Origin: Rhodococcus jostii NBRC 16295
Lineage (GTDB): Bacteria > Actinomycetota > Actinomycetes > Mycobacteriales > Mycobacteriaceae
Direction of reading: 5' to 3'
Length of the DNA stretch: 64,000 nucleotides
NCBI RefSeq assembly: GCF_001894825.1
Contig: NZ_BCWY01000007.1
Location: 1 to 64,000, forward strand
Shown here: positions 36,189 through 45,737 of the stretch, piece by piece
How positions within the stretch are numbered: the stretch's first letter is position 1
How the letters are laid out: the number at the start of each line of letters is the position of its first letter
Notes under the pieces: generated by a model
The model's input: the letters and a program-made list of their open reading frames with translations, nothing else
Databases searched by the model: none
What the model was told of the DNA's origin: nothing
Position numbers and translations under genes: made by a program

Positions 36189-37895
36189 ATGGCCGCACGG
36201 AAGACCACCCAGCGACGCTCCAGTCCCAGACGAGCCAGCGTCGCGCCGCTGATACCCACCCCGGGGCACGGGGAGCAGATCTGGATCCTCGACGTCCCTT
36301 ACCGGGCGCCCGCGCCCGGTGCCAAGTACTACAAGGCACTCAAAGCATATGCCTACATCGGCGCTCAATTGCCTGACGAACTCGTCGTCTACGCGTCGAA
36401 GCCGTACTCGTACAGCCGCTGGGTCGAAGAGGACCTCAACGGCGTGCGGCAACCGGGCGCTACCGGCTTCCACAAGACACCGCGCCCCGAACAGGTGGAC
36501 GCCGCGAAGGCGATCGCGACGGCCTTTGACCACGGTAAGCGTGGATTCCTGCTGGCCGACGAGCCGGGTGTAGGCAAGACCGGCAGTGCGATCATCGGCG
36601 CGAAGGCTGCGCTGAAATTGGGGGGCGGCGACACCGTACTCATCACCGTTGACCGGCCGGCCCAGATCACCATCGCCGCGTGGCGCGACGCCCTCGCTGC
36701 GTTCGGAGACGGAGGGTATCGGTGGCTGATCATCTCCCCGGACCAGCTGAAGAAGTTGCTCGGGCGCAACGGCCAACCGAAGTACTCCTTTTCCCTCATC
36801 ATCAATGACGAAGCACAGCAATTCAGGCACCTCACGGCCCAGCGCACCCAGTACCAGCGGCGCGTCAACCGCCTCTCCGCATCACCAGAGAAGGCGCCGT
36901 TCGTGATCACCGTGACGGCGACGCCGGGTCATCACCCCGGCGAATACACCTACCTGTCTGCGCTTTTCGCGCAACTGCACGATGACCCGCCGGGTGAGTG
37001 GGCCGATCTCGGTAAGAAGCTGGTCGAGCATGGCCTTCCCCTGGCTCCCGGGTGGGACAAGGGCAAATGGGATTGGAACGACCAAGCAAAAGGTTCCCAG
37101 CGGTTGCAGAATCAGGCCGTCACCCACGTCCGGAAGTGGATGACCGACTGCGACCCGCCCGTCATGGTGCATCGCGACGCGCCGTGGGGGGCGGCACCTA
37201 TCGACGGCCTGCCGCTCGACTTCACCGCCACACAATGGGCTGCGTACCACCAGGACTGGAGTGAGTTCCGGAGCGCAATGAAGATCGCCCGCCAGGGTAA
37301 CGACACCGCCCGAGGCCGTGCCGCTCTGATGCGATTCCGGCAGAAGGCGGGCATGCTGAGAGCCCCGCAGACCGCCGAGTTGGTAGCCGCACACGTCGAA
37401 CGCGGCTACCAGGTGCTCGTTGCCGTCGAATTGGTCACCACGGCCGCCGACCCGGTTGCGAGCCTCTTGGAGGAGCACGGCATTGGCGTCTCGCGCATCT
37501 TCGGCGGGGGCGATCTCGAGGCGGAGCGCATCAGATTTCAGCGCGGCCACAACCCGGTTGTGGTGTTCAACACCGCATCTGCGATCAATCTGCAGGCGTC
37601 CGAGTTGATGGTCGACGGCTCCCGCGCCTCATCGGCACGTCGCATCGGGTTCTTCCACCAGCCTCGCTATTCCGGGATTGCGGCACGCCAAACGATGGGT
37701 CGTGCGCATCGCGACGGGCAGGTTTGCTCATGGTCACTCCTGTTCGCCGCCGGAACGGTGGAAGAGCAGGCGGCTCGGATCATGATCAATCGGTTGATGG
37801 TGACCTCGGCCAGCGTCGATGGTGATCTCGCGGCGTTCGGGAAGCTCGCGCGGTTGTTCGACGCAGACTGGCTACCCGAAAGCATGTTCATGTAA
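36189..37895 (+). CDS. Phage-like SF2 (DEAD/SNF2-type) helicase
   Basis: A 568-residue superfamily 2 helicase. Motif I ADEPGVGKTGSA has Lys130-Thr131. Motif II is DEAQ at 207-210, motif III VTATPG, and motif VI QTMGRAHRDGQ at 501-511. The order and the GRAHRDGQ form are SNF2-like, as in helicases of actinobacteriophages. No nuclease or methylase partner adjoins it. It stands alone between a LysR remnant and an acidic protein gene, so it may be left from a prophage or mobile element. ATG 36189 has a weak GGGAATAG upstream. Confidence 0.85.
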   Translation: MAARKTTQRRSSPRRASVAPLIPTPGHGEQIWILDVPYRAPAPGAKYYKALKAYAYIGAQLPDELVVYASKPYSYSRWVEEDLNGVRQPGATGFHKTPRPEQVDAAKAIATAFDHGKRGFLLADEPGVGKTGSAIIGAKAALKLGGGDTVLITVDRPAQITIAAWRDALAAFGDGGYRWLIISPDQLKKLLGRNGQPKYSFSLIINDEAQQFRHLTAQRTQYQRRVNRLSASPEKAPFVITVTATPGHHPGEYTYLSALFAQLHDDPPGEWADLGKKLVEHGLPLAPGWDKGKWDWNDQAKGSQRLQNQAVTHVRKWMTDCDPPVMVHRDAPWGAAPIDGLPLDFTATQWAAYHQDWSEFRSAMKIARQGNDTARGRAALMRFRQKAGMLRAPQTAELVAAHVERGYQVLVAVELVTTAADPVASLLEEHGIGVSRIFGGGDLEAERIRFQRGHNPVVVFNTASAINLQASELMVDGSRASSARRIGFFHQPRYSGIAARQTMGRAHRDGQVCSWSLLFAAGTVEEQAARIMINRLMVTSASVDGDLAAFGKLARLFDADWLPESMFM

Positions 37896-38195
37896 ATCCC
37901 AGCATCTGTTGTGAAAGGGGCGGGTTGGCAGGTGCCGTCTCCCGTTCTCGATTCCAGACTCTGACCAGATCGGATCGCTTGCGGATCAACCACGACAACA
38001 CTCGGACCAACATGCGACTTGCAGCGTGCTTATTCGCCATCGGGGAGATCGACCGGGCCGGTACCCCGACCCGGGATCGGCGGCCGGATGCGCGACCCAC
38101 CCCACATCCTCCCTACCCCGGGAACCCGAATGGTTTTGTGGCACATCACCGACCCCTTCTGCGACAGTCCCAGAAGACGCAGACCCCTGGGGCTG
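37896..38195. other. No gene recognised
   Basis: About 300 bases between convergent genes. I see no coding frame with family likeness and no strong hairpin. Confidence 0.55.
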
Positions 38196-38645
38196 TCACT
38201 TCTTGTCCTCGGCCTTGCCGACGCCTCCCTGATGAGCGGGTCCCACGCCGGAATCGCTGCCCTCGGTCTCGGCGGCACGTGCTGCGGGCTCCTCCTCCGC
38301 CGGCGACGCCACCGCGCCGCGAGGGGTCCCCTCGGGTTCCGGTGACTGCATTCCGCCGGCGTCCACGTGGTCGTCGTGCTCCGGGCGCCCCTCCTTCGCG
38401 CTCGTCGTCCGGCCGTCGTACGGCGGTATCGCCGACTCGGCGTCGCCGGGAGGCAGCGAGCCGGCGGCGGGCACGGGATTCTTGCCCGGTTCCGCGGTAG
38501 AGGTGACCTCCTCCTGATCCAGAGACCCCGGCGTGCGGTCCGTCTGACCTGTTCCAGCCTCGTCCGGGCCCGCGTCTCGCGAGCCCTTGGGGCCACGCTC
38601 GGACTGAGGCTCCTCATGCAACTGCCTACCCGGTTCGGTACCCAT
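38196..38645 (-). CDS. Acidic, disordered hypothetical protein
   Basis: About 149 residues, almost entirely Gly, Pro, Glu, Asp, Ser and Thr, with no hydrophobic core, membrane segment or signal peptide. It should be intrinsically disordered, like stress-related hydrophilin-type proteins, though that is only an analogy. ATG 38645 follows AGGAG; GTG 38651 is an alternative. I do not recognise a family. Confidence 0.55.
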   Translation of the reverse strand: MGTEPGRQLHEEPQSERGPKGSRDAGPDEAGTGQTDRTPGSLDQEEVTSTAEPGKNPVPAAGSLPPGDAESAIPPYDGRTTSAKEGRPEHDDHVDAGGMQSPEPEGTPRGAVASPAEEEPAARAAETEGSDSGVGPAHQGGVGKAEDKK

Positions 38646-39119
38646 GATCACTCCTCACCGACGCACCAGAACGCCGGATTCTCTGCTTCGTCCTGCGGTT
38701 GACATCTCCTGTAGCTATGCCCTGCGAAGCAGATGCGAAACCGCTCCTTCGATTGGGGCGGGGTTTGCTGTGCCCATCGCGGATCGCGACGCAACGGTCA
38801 CCGCGACGCATCTGTCCTGCCCGCGGGGCGTGACAACCTCGTGTCCCTAGTGATGAACTCACCCGCAGCCATCCCCGCCCAGAACGTGTGAAAGAACTCC
38901 GGAGCCATCCGATGAGAATATTTCGCCATCGCAGCAACCCTTTGATCAGTGGTGTTGCGATCACCGCACGAACCTCAGAATCCTTGGCTGGGACGTTCGC
39001 AGCCTGCTGACTCACGCCCTCACGGCATGGCGGAGGAAGAGCACGACGAGCACGGTTTACCTTCCTCCCCCGTCGGGCACCCGAAAATCGACATCGATCG
39101 ACGAGAGGTGTGGTTCCCA
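38646..39119. other. Intergenic region, no gene recognised
   Basis: Divergent promoter region between the acidic protein and the alcohol dehydrogenase. Short ORFs on both strands lack ribosome sites. An in-frame ATG at 39027 could extend the dehydrogenase by 31 residues. Confidence 0.5.
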
Positions 39120-40301
39120 GTGCGAGCAGTCACGTGGCAAGGCAAACGAAAGGTCAGCGTCGACACCGTCGCCGATCCCAAGATCGAACACCCGACCGAC
39201 GCCATCATCAAGGTCACGACGACGAATATCTGCGGTTCCGATCTGCACCTGTACGAAACTCTCGGTCCGTTCATGGGTGAGGGGGACATTCTCGGCCACG
39301 AGCCGATGGGGATCGTCGAAGAAGTCGGGGCGGAGGCCGGCGATCTGAAGGTCGGCGACCGCGTCGTGATCCCGTTCCAGATCTCGTGCGGCGACTGCTT
39401 CATGTGCAACATGCAGCTGTATACGCAGTGCGAGACGACGCAGGTTCGTGAGCAGGGCATGGGAGCGGCGTTGTTCGGGTTCTCCAAGCTCTACGGCGAG
39501 GTGCCGGGAGGACAAGCCGAATACCTGCGCGTCCCCCAAGCCCAGTTCACCCACATGAAAGTTCCGGAGGGACCGCCGGATTCCCGATTCGTCTACCTGT
39601 CCGATGTGCTGCCGACGGCGTGGCAGTCCGTCGAATACGCCGCGATCCCCGAGGGCGGGTCGGTCACCGTGCTCGGCCTCGGACCGATCGGAGACATGGC
39701 AGCACGCATCGCCCACCACAAGGGCGCACGGGTCATCGCGGTCGACAACGTCCCCGAACGCCTTGCCCGCGCCAGGGCTCGGGGCATCGAAACTCTGGAT
39801 CTGGACGAGCACGGCGGCGATCTCGCCGACGTGATCCGCGATGCGACCGACGGTCGAGGCACGGACTCGGTCATCGACGCGGTCGGCATGGAGGCGCACG
39901 GTTCACCGATCGGCAAACTCGCCCAGCAGATCGTCGGGTATCTCCCCGATGCGGTTGCGGCGCCGCTCATGCAGAAGGCCGGAGTCGACCGACTCGGCGC
40001 GCTGTATTCGGCGATCGACATCGTCCGCCGCGGAGGCACCATCTCCATCATCGGCGTCTACGGCGGCATGGCCGACCCGATTCCCATGCTCACCTTGTTC
40101 GACAAGCAGATCCAGCTGCGCATGGGCCAGGCCAACATCAAGAAATGGGTGGACGACATCATGCCGCTCCTCGGCGACGACGACCCACTCGGCGTCGACA
40201 CCTTCGCCACCCACGAACTCCCCCTCGAACAGGCTCCGCATGCCTACGAGATCTTCCAGAAGAAGCAGGACGGGGCGGTCAAGATCCAGCTCAAACCCTG
40301 A
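39120..40301 (+). CDS. Zinc-dependent alcohol/formaldehyde dehydrogenase family protein
   Basis: A 393-residue zinc MDR enzyme of the glutathione-independent formaldehyde dehydrogenase-like group. The catalytic zinc segment is NICGSDLHLY with GHEPMGIVEEVG, and the structural zinc site is CGDCFMCNMQLYTQC. The Rossmann motif is LGLGPIGDMAA. I chose GTG 39120 because the family begins with RAVTWQGKRKVSVD; upstream in-frame text is acidic and unlike the family. It converges with the alkylsulfatase gene. It could oxidise the alcohol released by that enzyme, an inference from location only. Confidence 0.9.
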   Translation: MRAVTWQGKRKVSVDTVADPKIEHPTDAIIKVTTTNICGSDLHLYETLGPFMGEGDILGHEPMGIVEEVGAEAGDLKVGDRVVIPFQISCGDCFMCNMQLYTQCETTQVREQGMGAALFGFSKLYGEVPGGQAEYLRVPQAQFTHMKVPEGPPDSRFVYLSDVLPTAWQSVEYAAIPEGGSVTVLGLGPIGDMAARIAHHKGARVIAVDNVPERLARARARGIETLDLDEHGGDLADVIRDATDGRGTDSVIDAVGMEAHGSPIGKLAQQIVGYLPDAVAAPLMQKAGVDRLGALYSAIDIVRRGGTISIIGVYGGMADPIPMLTLFDKQIQLRMGQANIKKWVDDIMPLLGDDDPLGVDTFATHELPLEQAPHAYEIFQKKQDGAVKIQLKP

Positions 40302-40337
40302 ACAACGCACTCGCTCAGCAGGATCGGCGCAACCGTG

Positions 40338-42236
40338 TCAGGGGGTCACGATCGGAAAGGTGGGTTCGAAGTGGTCCAGGATCGCGGTCAGCTCCGCTAG
40401 CGCGGTGCGGTCTCCTGTGAGTTGGACGGTGCCATCCCCTGCCAACTTTTCGGCGGTGGCGGGATTGAGGAGTACACCGGTCAATGCCTGTTTGGGGCCG
40501 GTGACGGTGAGCCGGGCATCGGCGTCACGGCCGCGGCGGGCGTTGAGGACGCCGCGGCGGATCCACATCGTCCACTGTTCGCCGATGTCGGCGAAGTCCA
40601 GGTCGATGGTGATGTCTACATCGGCGGCACGGTCGCCGGCAATCTGTACGGCGAGGAAGTCGAAGAGGATATCGATCGGCATCGCCAGAATGGTGTCGCG
40701 GCTCGCGGTGACATAGGGCGGCGGTTGCACACCGAGGCGCAGTTCCTTTGCCGCGCTGAGGAATATTCCCCGCCATTGCGGACCTTCGGCCTGATAACCC
40801 ATCTGCTCGTAGGCATCTGCCTGTAGTTCACGAGCGGTGGTGTTGGCAGGGTCGGCGAACACGAGTTGGTGCAGGATCTGCGCGGCCCAGCGGTAGTCGC
40901 CGGCCTCGAACGCGCGGCGCCCTTCGGCGAGAATCGCGTCGGCACCGGCGAATTCGACATATCGCTTCGCCGTTTCCACCGGTGGGTGCGGATGCAGCGA
41001 GACCGGGTCTCCGTCCCACATGCCCAGTTCCTTGGTGAACACCGCGCGCACATCGTGGTGCAGGGTGCCGTGATAACCGCGGCTGGCCCAGTTGCGGCGC
41101 AACTCCTCGGGAAGCTCGAGCAGCTCGGCCGCTTCCAGGGGCGTGTAGCCCTTGTTGGCCAACCGCAGGGATTGGTCGTGAATGTATTTGTAGGTGTCGC
41201 GCTGGGATTCGAGGAATGCAGTCACCTGCTCGTTTCCCCACACCGGCCAGGTGTGCGGGCCGTAGTGCACCTCGGCGACCTCACCCCACCGTTCGAGGGT
41301 CTCATCGAGGTAGCGGGCGAAATTGCGGGCATCACGAGTCCGCGCGCCACGCAAGGTCTGGATGTTGTGCAGCGAGTGGTTGGCGTTCTCCGCGCAGGTC
41401 AGCGCCTTCAACTGCGGTATCCAGATATGCATCTCCTCAGGCGCTTCGGTGTCGGGAGCGTAGAGGAATTCGAATTCGATGCCCGCGATCTCGCGTTTGG
41501 CACCGGTTTCGGTGATCAGGTCGGTCGGAGGGATGTAGGACACGGTCAGTCCTTTGAGGCTGCCGATGCCCATGCCGCCGGTGACATACCCACAAGAGTT
41601 CAGATCCAGGAATCCGCCGAAAGCGTAGAAACTGCGCCTTGCCATGGCATTTCCGGCGATGACGTTCTCCCCGAGGGCGTACCTGTCGAACTGATGCCCC
41701 GGCGCGATGATCGGCACCTTGCCCGAAGCCACGTCGTCGGCATCGACGATGCCTTTCACGCCCGCGTAGTGGTCGAGGTGGGTGTGGGTATAGATCACCG
41801 CGGCAACCGGTTTGTCGCTGACATGCTCGCGAATCAGGCCCATGGCTTGACGTGCGGATTCCACACCGTTCAAACAGTCGATCACTATCAGTCCGTCCGT
41901 GCCCTCCACCACGGTCAGGTTGGTGATGTCGTTGCCTCTCACCTGGTAGAGGCCATCGGCCAGCTGGAACAGACCGCCGTGGCGGATGATCTGGCTTTGC
42001 CGCCACAGACTCGGGTTCACCGATTCCGGGGCGGGATCATCGTCCCCGATCCAGTCGAATGCGTGCGGGTCGAATGCCACCGAACCATCGTCCGCGAGCA
42101 CATTTCCCGGCAGCTCGGCGATCAGCCCGCGACGGGCGTCGGCGAAGTCACGCCGATCGGCCAGGTCATACAGTTCGACCGCGTCCCGATTGATCCGCGC
42201 GGTCTCCGATGTGGCCGGTTTCGGCTGGTAGCACAT
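40338..42236 (-). CDS. SdsA-like alkyl sulfatase (MBL fold), full length
   Basis: A 632-residue alkylsulfatase with metal motif HTHLDH at residues 151-156, CAENANHSLHNIQTLRGART, dimerisation-domain text LGMWDGDPVSLHPHPP and a C-terminal SCP-2-like domain ending EPTFPIVTP. Length and domain order match the gene at 1518-3413, of which it is a diverged paralogue. No signal peptide is seen. ATG 42236 follows GGAG. It is convergent with a zinc alcohol dehydrogenase and downstream of a tandem TetR gene. Confidence 0.92.
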   Translation of the reverse strand: MCYQPKPATSETARINRDAVELYDLADRRDFADARRGLIAELPGNVLADDGSVAFDPHAFDWIGDDDPAPESVNPSLWRQSQIIRHGGLFQLADGLYQVRGNDITNLTVVEGTDGLIVIDCLNGVESARQAMGLIREHVSDKPVAAVIYTHTHLDHYAGVKGIVDADDVASGKVPIIAPGHQFDRYALGENVIAGNAMARRSFYAFGGFLDLNSCGYVTGGMGIGSLKGLTVSYIPPTDLITETGAKREIAGIEFEFLYAPDTEAPEEMHIWIPQLKALTCAENANHSLHNIQTLRGARTRDARNFARYLDETLERWGEVAEVHYGPHTWPVWGNEQVTAFLESQRDTYKYIHDQSLRLANKGYTPLEAAELLELPEELRRNWASRGYHGTLHHDVRAVFTKELGMWDGDPVSLHPHPPVETAKRYVEFAGADAILAEGRRAFEAGDYRWAAQILHQLVFADPANTTARELQADAYEQMGYQAEGPQWRGIFLSAAKELRLGVQPPPYVTASRDTILAMPIDILFDFLAVQIAGDRAADVDITIDLDFADIGEQWTMWIRRGVLNARRGRDADARLTVTGPKQALTGVLLNPATAEKLAGDGTVQLTGDRTALAELTAILDHFEPTFPIVTP

Positions 42237-42483
42237 GGTCGCTCCGTTCGAAAGAATGGACGTCCTCGCTCGATCAACCAACACTTACCAAGCCATAGGC
42301 GTAGCAGCCTCACCCAGCGCGGATGAGTTCCCACGCGACATCGCACCGTGGAGGTCAACGAAAGAATGACGCAGGCAGGACCACCTCCCGGCAAGTGACG
42401 CACTATTAACACGAGACCCCAAGCTCAGCGTGGATGAATTGAGTGACTCGAGCTTCCGACATGTGCCGCACAATTCACTTCTG

Positions 42484-43653
42484 TCATGCCTGCAGGATCG
42501 CCATCGCGATCTCTGCGAGGCGTTCTCCGAGGTCGACGCGCCGCGGCTGGGGCCCCCACCGGACCGAGAAGAAGATCATCACCCGGGCCATGTGGATCTT
42601 TCTCACGCCCTCGGCGGTGTCGGTGTCGGGCAACGCTTGGACGAGGGCCTGGGGCCAGACGTCGTCGTAGTCGCTCACCAGCCGGTCGAACCGCCGTCTC
42701 TCGAGGTCGGGCAGCTCGCCCTGGTCGTAGGCCATGATCCCCAACAGGTGCGGGTTCTCGAGCGCGAACTCCACGTGGCCGCCGACGATGCGCTCGAGTG
42801 CTTCGTGCGGCTCCTCGGCCATCGCGAGGGCCGCTGTGGCCGAGTGCCACATCCGGTCGGCGGCCGTCGTCGTGGCGGCGACGAGCAACTCGGTCTTGTT
42901 GTCGAAGTACCGGTAAGCACCGGAGCGCACGATTCCGGCAGCGTCGGCGATGTCGCCCAGACCGACGGACTGGAAGCCACGCTCATCGAAGAGCCGAATC
43001 GCCGCGTTGAGCAGCAGGTCGCGACGAGGCATCCGCACGCCGGCGACCGCGTGCGAGTCGTCGGGTCCCAGATCGGGCAGCAATGCGACCGGTCCCGACG
43101 AGCCGAGCTCGCATCTGGCACTCGCCCACGCTGCGCGGTAGAGGAGGTGTTCGGGCCGGGATCGAGAGAGGGGCTGGCGCGCCGTCGTCGGCATCGCGAA
43201 TACGCCGATGATCGCGACCGACAGCAGCACGCAGTCGGACTCCGGCAGATCCGGGCGTTCGGTGCGCAGGTGGGACCGGAACGTCTCCATCAGCGTGAAG
43301 GAGCGCTGGGCGACCGCTGCGCGCTGCTCGTCGTCGAGGTTGCGGGACTCACGCAGCCAGATCGCGGCCAGGCCGCGCTGCTGCACAGTGAGGGTCGCCA
43401 TCCGGCGCAACAGGTCGTCGAGCCCGTCCGCCCCGGCCAGGACCTCCTCGATGGAGTCGACCACGGAGTGCACCGTGTCCGCCAGGAGGTCCTGCTTGTT
43501 GTGGTAGTGACGGTAGAGGGCCGGAGCGGTCATCCCCACGGCCTCGGCTACGTCTGCCATGGAGACGTTGTGGTAGCCGCGGTCGCGAAAGAGCTCGGCT
43601 GCCGCCACTCGGATCAAGGCCTTGCGGTTGCGCGGCCGGGTACCCGTCGCCAT
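42484..43653 (-). CDS. Tandem TetR-family regulator (two TetR units in one chain)
   Basis: A 389-residue protein with two TetR helix-turn-helix units: VSMADVAEAVGMTAPALYRH at about 30-49 and VGLGDIADAAGIVRSGAYRY at about 230-249. Each is followed by a helical ligand domain. One chain can therefore supply both halves of a TetR dimer. It is divergent from the acyl-CoA synthetase operon at 43899, with a small dyad in the gap, and probably controls it in response to an acyl-CoA. Confidence 0.9.
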   Translation of the reverse strand: MATGTRPRNRKALIRVAAAELFRDRGYHNVSMADVAEAVGMTAPALYRHYHNKQDLLADTVHSVVDSIEEVLAGADGLDDLLRRMATLTVQQRGLAAIWLRESRNLDDEQRAAVAQRSFTLMETFRSHLRTERPDLPESDCVLLSVAIIGVFAMPTTARQPLSRSRPEHLLYRAAWASARCELGSSGPVALLPDLGPDDSHAVAGVRMPRRDLLLNAAIRLFDERGFQSVGLGDIADAAGIVRSGAYRYFDNKTELLVAATTTAADRMWHSATAALAMAEEPHEALERIVGGHVEFALENPHLLGIMAYDQGELPDLERRRFDRLVSDYDDVWPQALVQALPDTDTAEGVRKIHMARVMIFFSVRWGPQPRRVDLGERLAEIAMAILQA

Positions 43654-43780
43654 TCACCTCACGACCTTTCGTATGCGCCTGGGCAGCCTACCGATCCGCT
43701 CGGGTGAACTGCGGGCCTTCCCGCCGTCGACGGTGGGCGCACGAGTGACGTCGCAGGCTTGGGACGACTTTTCGTGACGC

Positions 43781-43793
43781 TCGATTCTATCGA
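43781..43793. promoter_or_regulatory. Candidate operator of the tandem TetR regulator
   Basis: TCGAT-TCT-ATCGA is a perfect 5-bp dyad in the 245-bp divergent gap. Extending the arms to 11 bp keeps 8 matching positions. Confidence 0.4.
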
Positions 43794-43898
43794 ACACCAC
43801 TCGGAGCAATGGATCGGTCACCATCTCTCAGCAGTTCATTGCCAGCTTGCGTGACGTGTGATTCACTTATTCAGCGAACCTTCTCTACAGGAGCCCCC

Positions 43899-45737
43899 AT
43901 GAGCAACCCCCCGACCTTCTGTCATGTCTTCCAGGAGACCGCCGCGGCCAACCCGGACAGAGTCGCGCTGCGCACACCGGGCGGCGCGGTGTCGATCACG
44001 TGGAGCGAGTACGCCGACCGGGTTCGGACGATCGCGGCCGGGCTTGCACGGCTGGGCGTTCGATCGGGTGACACGGTGGCACTGATGCTCACCAACCGGC
44101 CCGAGTTCCACCTGGTCGACACGGCGGCGCTCCATCTCGGCGCAGCGCCGTTCTCGGTGTACAACACCAACCCCGTGGAGACGATCCGCTACCTGTTCGA
44201 CAATGCCGACAACCGGGTGGTGGTCTGCGAGGAGGCGTTCGTCCCGGTGCTGCTCGAGGCGCAGGCGGAGGGCAGCAGCGTCGAGCACATCGTCTGCGTC
44301 GACGGTGCGCCTCACGGCACCATCAGCCTCGCGGAGGTCGAGTCCGCGCCCGCACCGGAATTCGACTTCGACGCGACCTGGCGGGCAGTCCAGCCGGACG
44401 ACCTGCTGACCATCGTGTACACCTCGGGCACCACCGGCACACCCAAGGGCGTCGAGCTCACACACGCCGGCACGCTGGTGAGCGCCCGGGCCACCATCAG
44501 GGCCGACCTCGGACCGCGAGTCTACGAGCGTGTGCTGTCCTACCTCCCCGACGCGCACGTGGCCAACCGGCTGCTCGCCCACTACGTGGCGATGGTTCAA
44601 GCGGCCGAGGTGACGGACATCGCGAATCCGAGGGACGTGCTCGCTGGTCTGGTCGAGGTCCGCCCGCACGTCTTCTTCGGTGTCCCGCAGACCTGGTACA
44701 AGCTCAGGACCGGAATCGAACTGGCCGTGGCCGCCGAGACCGATCAGGCCATTCGGGAATCCGCCGCGTGGGCGTTCGAGATCGGGATGCGCAAGGTCCG
44801 TGCCGAGCAGACAGGTGAGGATCCCGACAGCGAGCTCCTGACGCAGCACGCCGAGGCCGACCGGCTCGTCCTCGCTCCGCTCCGGGCGCGTGTGGGCCTC
44901 GACGAGCTCCGGGTTGCCGCCTCAGGCGCCGCCCCGGTGACCCCGGAGGCCCACGAGTTCATGATGATGCTCGGCATCCCTGTCCGCGAGGTCTACGGCA
45001 TGACGGAGAGCTCCGCGATCGCGACGACGCACCCCCCTGACGACATTCGGGTCGGCACGGTCGGCACGCCCTACCCCGAGGTCGAAGTGAGCCTGGCCGA
45101 CGACGGTGAGCTGCTGATCCGCGGTCCGGTTGTGATGCGGGGCTATCGCAAGGAAGCCGAGAAGACGGCCGAGGCCGTCGACGCCGAAGGGTGGCTTCAC
45201 ACCGGTGACATCGCCACCATCCAAGACGGCCACGTTGCGATCGTGGACCGAAAGAAGGACCTCATCATCAACGCCTCCGGGAAGAACATGTCCCCGTCCC
45301 ACATCGAGAGCACGGTCCGCGACGCATGTCCGCTGGCCGGCCTGGTCGTCGCGATCGCGGACCACAGACCGTTCGTCTCCCTCCTGGTGGTGCTCGACCC
45401 CGATGCCGCGGCCGTGTTCGCCGCGCAGCACGGCCTTCCGCCCGACATCGCCGCCCTCGCCTCTCATTCCTGCCTGCAGGACGCCATGCAACAAGGGATC
45501 GATGTCGCCAACTCGAAGTTGTCACGCGCCGAACAGGTGCGCGCGTTCACTGTGGTGCCGGAGTACTGGCAGCCCGGCAGCAACGTACTCACCCCCACCA
45601 TGAAGGTGCGCCGCAAGTCCGTCAACGATCGTTACGCCGCGCAGATCGCCTCGATGTACACGATGGATCCGCCGGTACCGACGGGCGTGTGTGGCGGTTC
45701 TTCACGGTTGGATGTCGACCTGGAGGCGAAGCGATGA
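43899..45737 (+). CDS. Long-chain acyl-CoA synthetase (FadD15-like)
   Basis: A 612-residue AMP-forming ligase that activates fatty or other acids with ATP and CoA. The P-loop YTSGTTGTPKG starts at residue 174, and YLPDAHVANRLLAHY and the VYGMTESSAIATTH acid-binding segment follow. Near the end, GWLHTGD, DRKKDLIINASGKNMSP and LTPTMKVRRK supply the hinge and C-terminal lysine. ATG 43899 has CAGGAG upstream. It is the first gene of the operon divergent from the tandem TetR and overlaps the next gene by ATGA. Confidence 0.93.
   Translation: MSNPPTFCHVFQETAAANPDRVALRTPGGAVSITWSEYADRVRTIAAGLARLGVRSGDTVALMLTNRPEFHLVDTAALHLGAAPFSVYNTNPVETIRYLFDNADNRVVVCEEAFVPVLLEAQAEGSSVEHIVCVDGAPHGTISLAEVESAPAPEFDFDATWRAVQPDDLLTIVYTSGTTGTPKGVELTHAGTLVSARATIRADLGPRVYERVLSYLPDAHVANRLLAHYVAMVQAAEVTDIANPRDVLAGLVEVRPHVFFGVPQTWYKLRTGIELAVAAETDQAIRESAAWAFEIGMRKVRAEQTGEDPDSELLTQHAEADRLVLAPLRARVGLDELRVAASGAAPVTPEAHEFMMMLGIPVREVYGMTESSAIATTHPPDDIRVGTVGTPYPEVEVSLADDGELLIRGPVVMRGYRKEAEKTAEAVDAEGWLHTGDIATIQDGHVAIVDRKKDLIINASGKNMSPSHIESTVRDACPLAGLVVAIADHRPFVSLLVVLDPDAAAVFAAQHGLPPDIAALASHSCLQDAMQQGIDVANSKLSRAEQVRAFTVVPEYWQPGSNVLTPTMKVRRKSVNDRYAAQIASMYTMDPPVPTGVCGGSSRLDVDLEAKR

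Noticed and set aside
36189-37895. Restriction or DISARM/BREX-type defence role for the helicase
   Set aside because: No methylase, nuclease or other system partner lies beside it, so only a lone phage-like helicase can be supported.
40866-42326. A 486-codon plus-strand frame
   Set aside because: It is antisense to the second alkylsulfatase; no family text.
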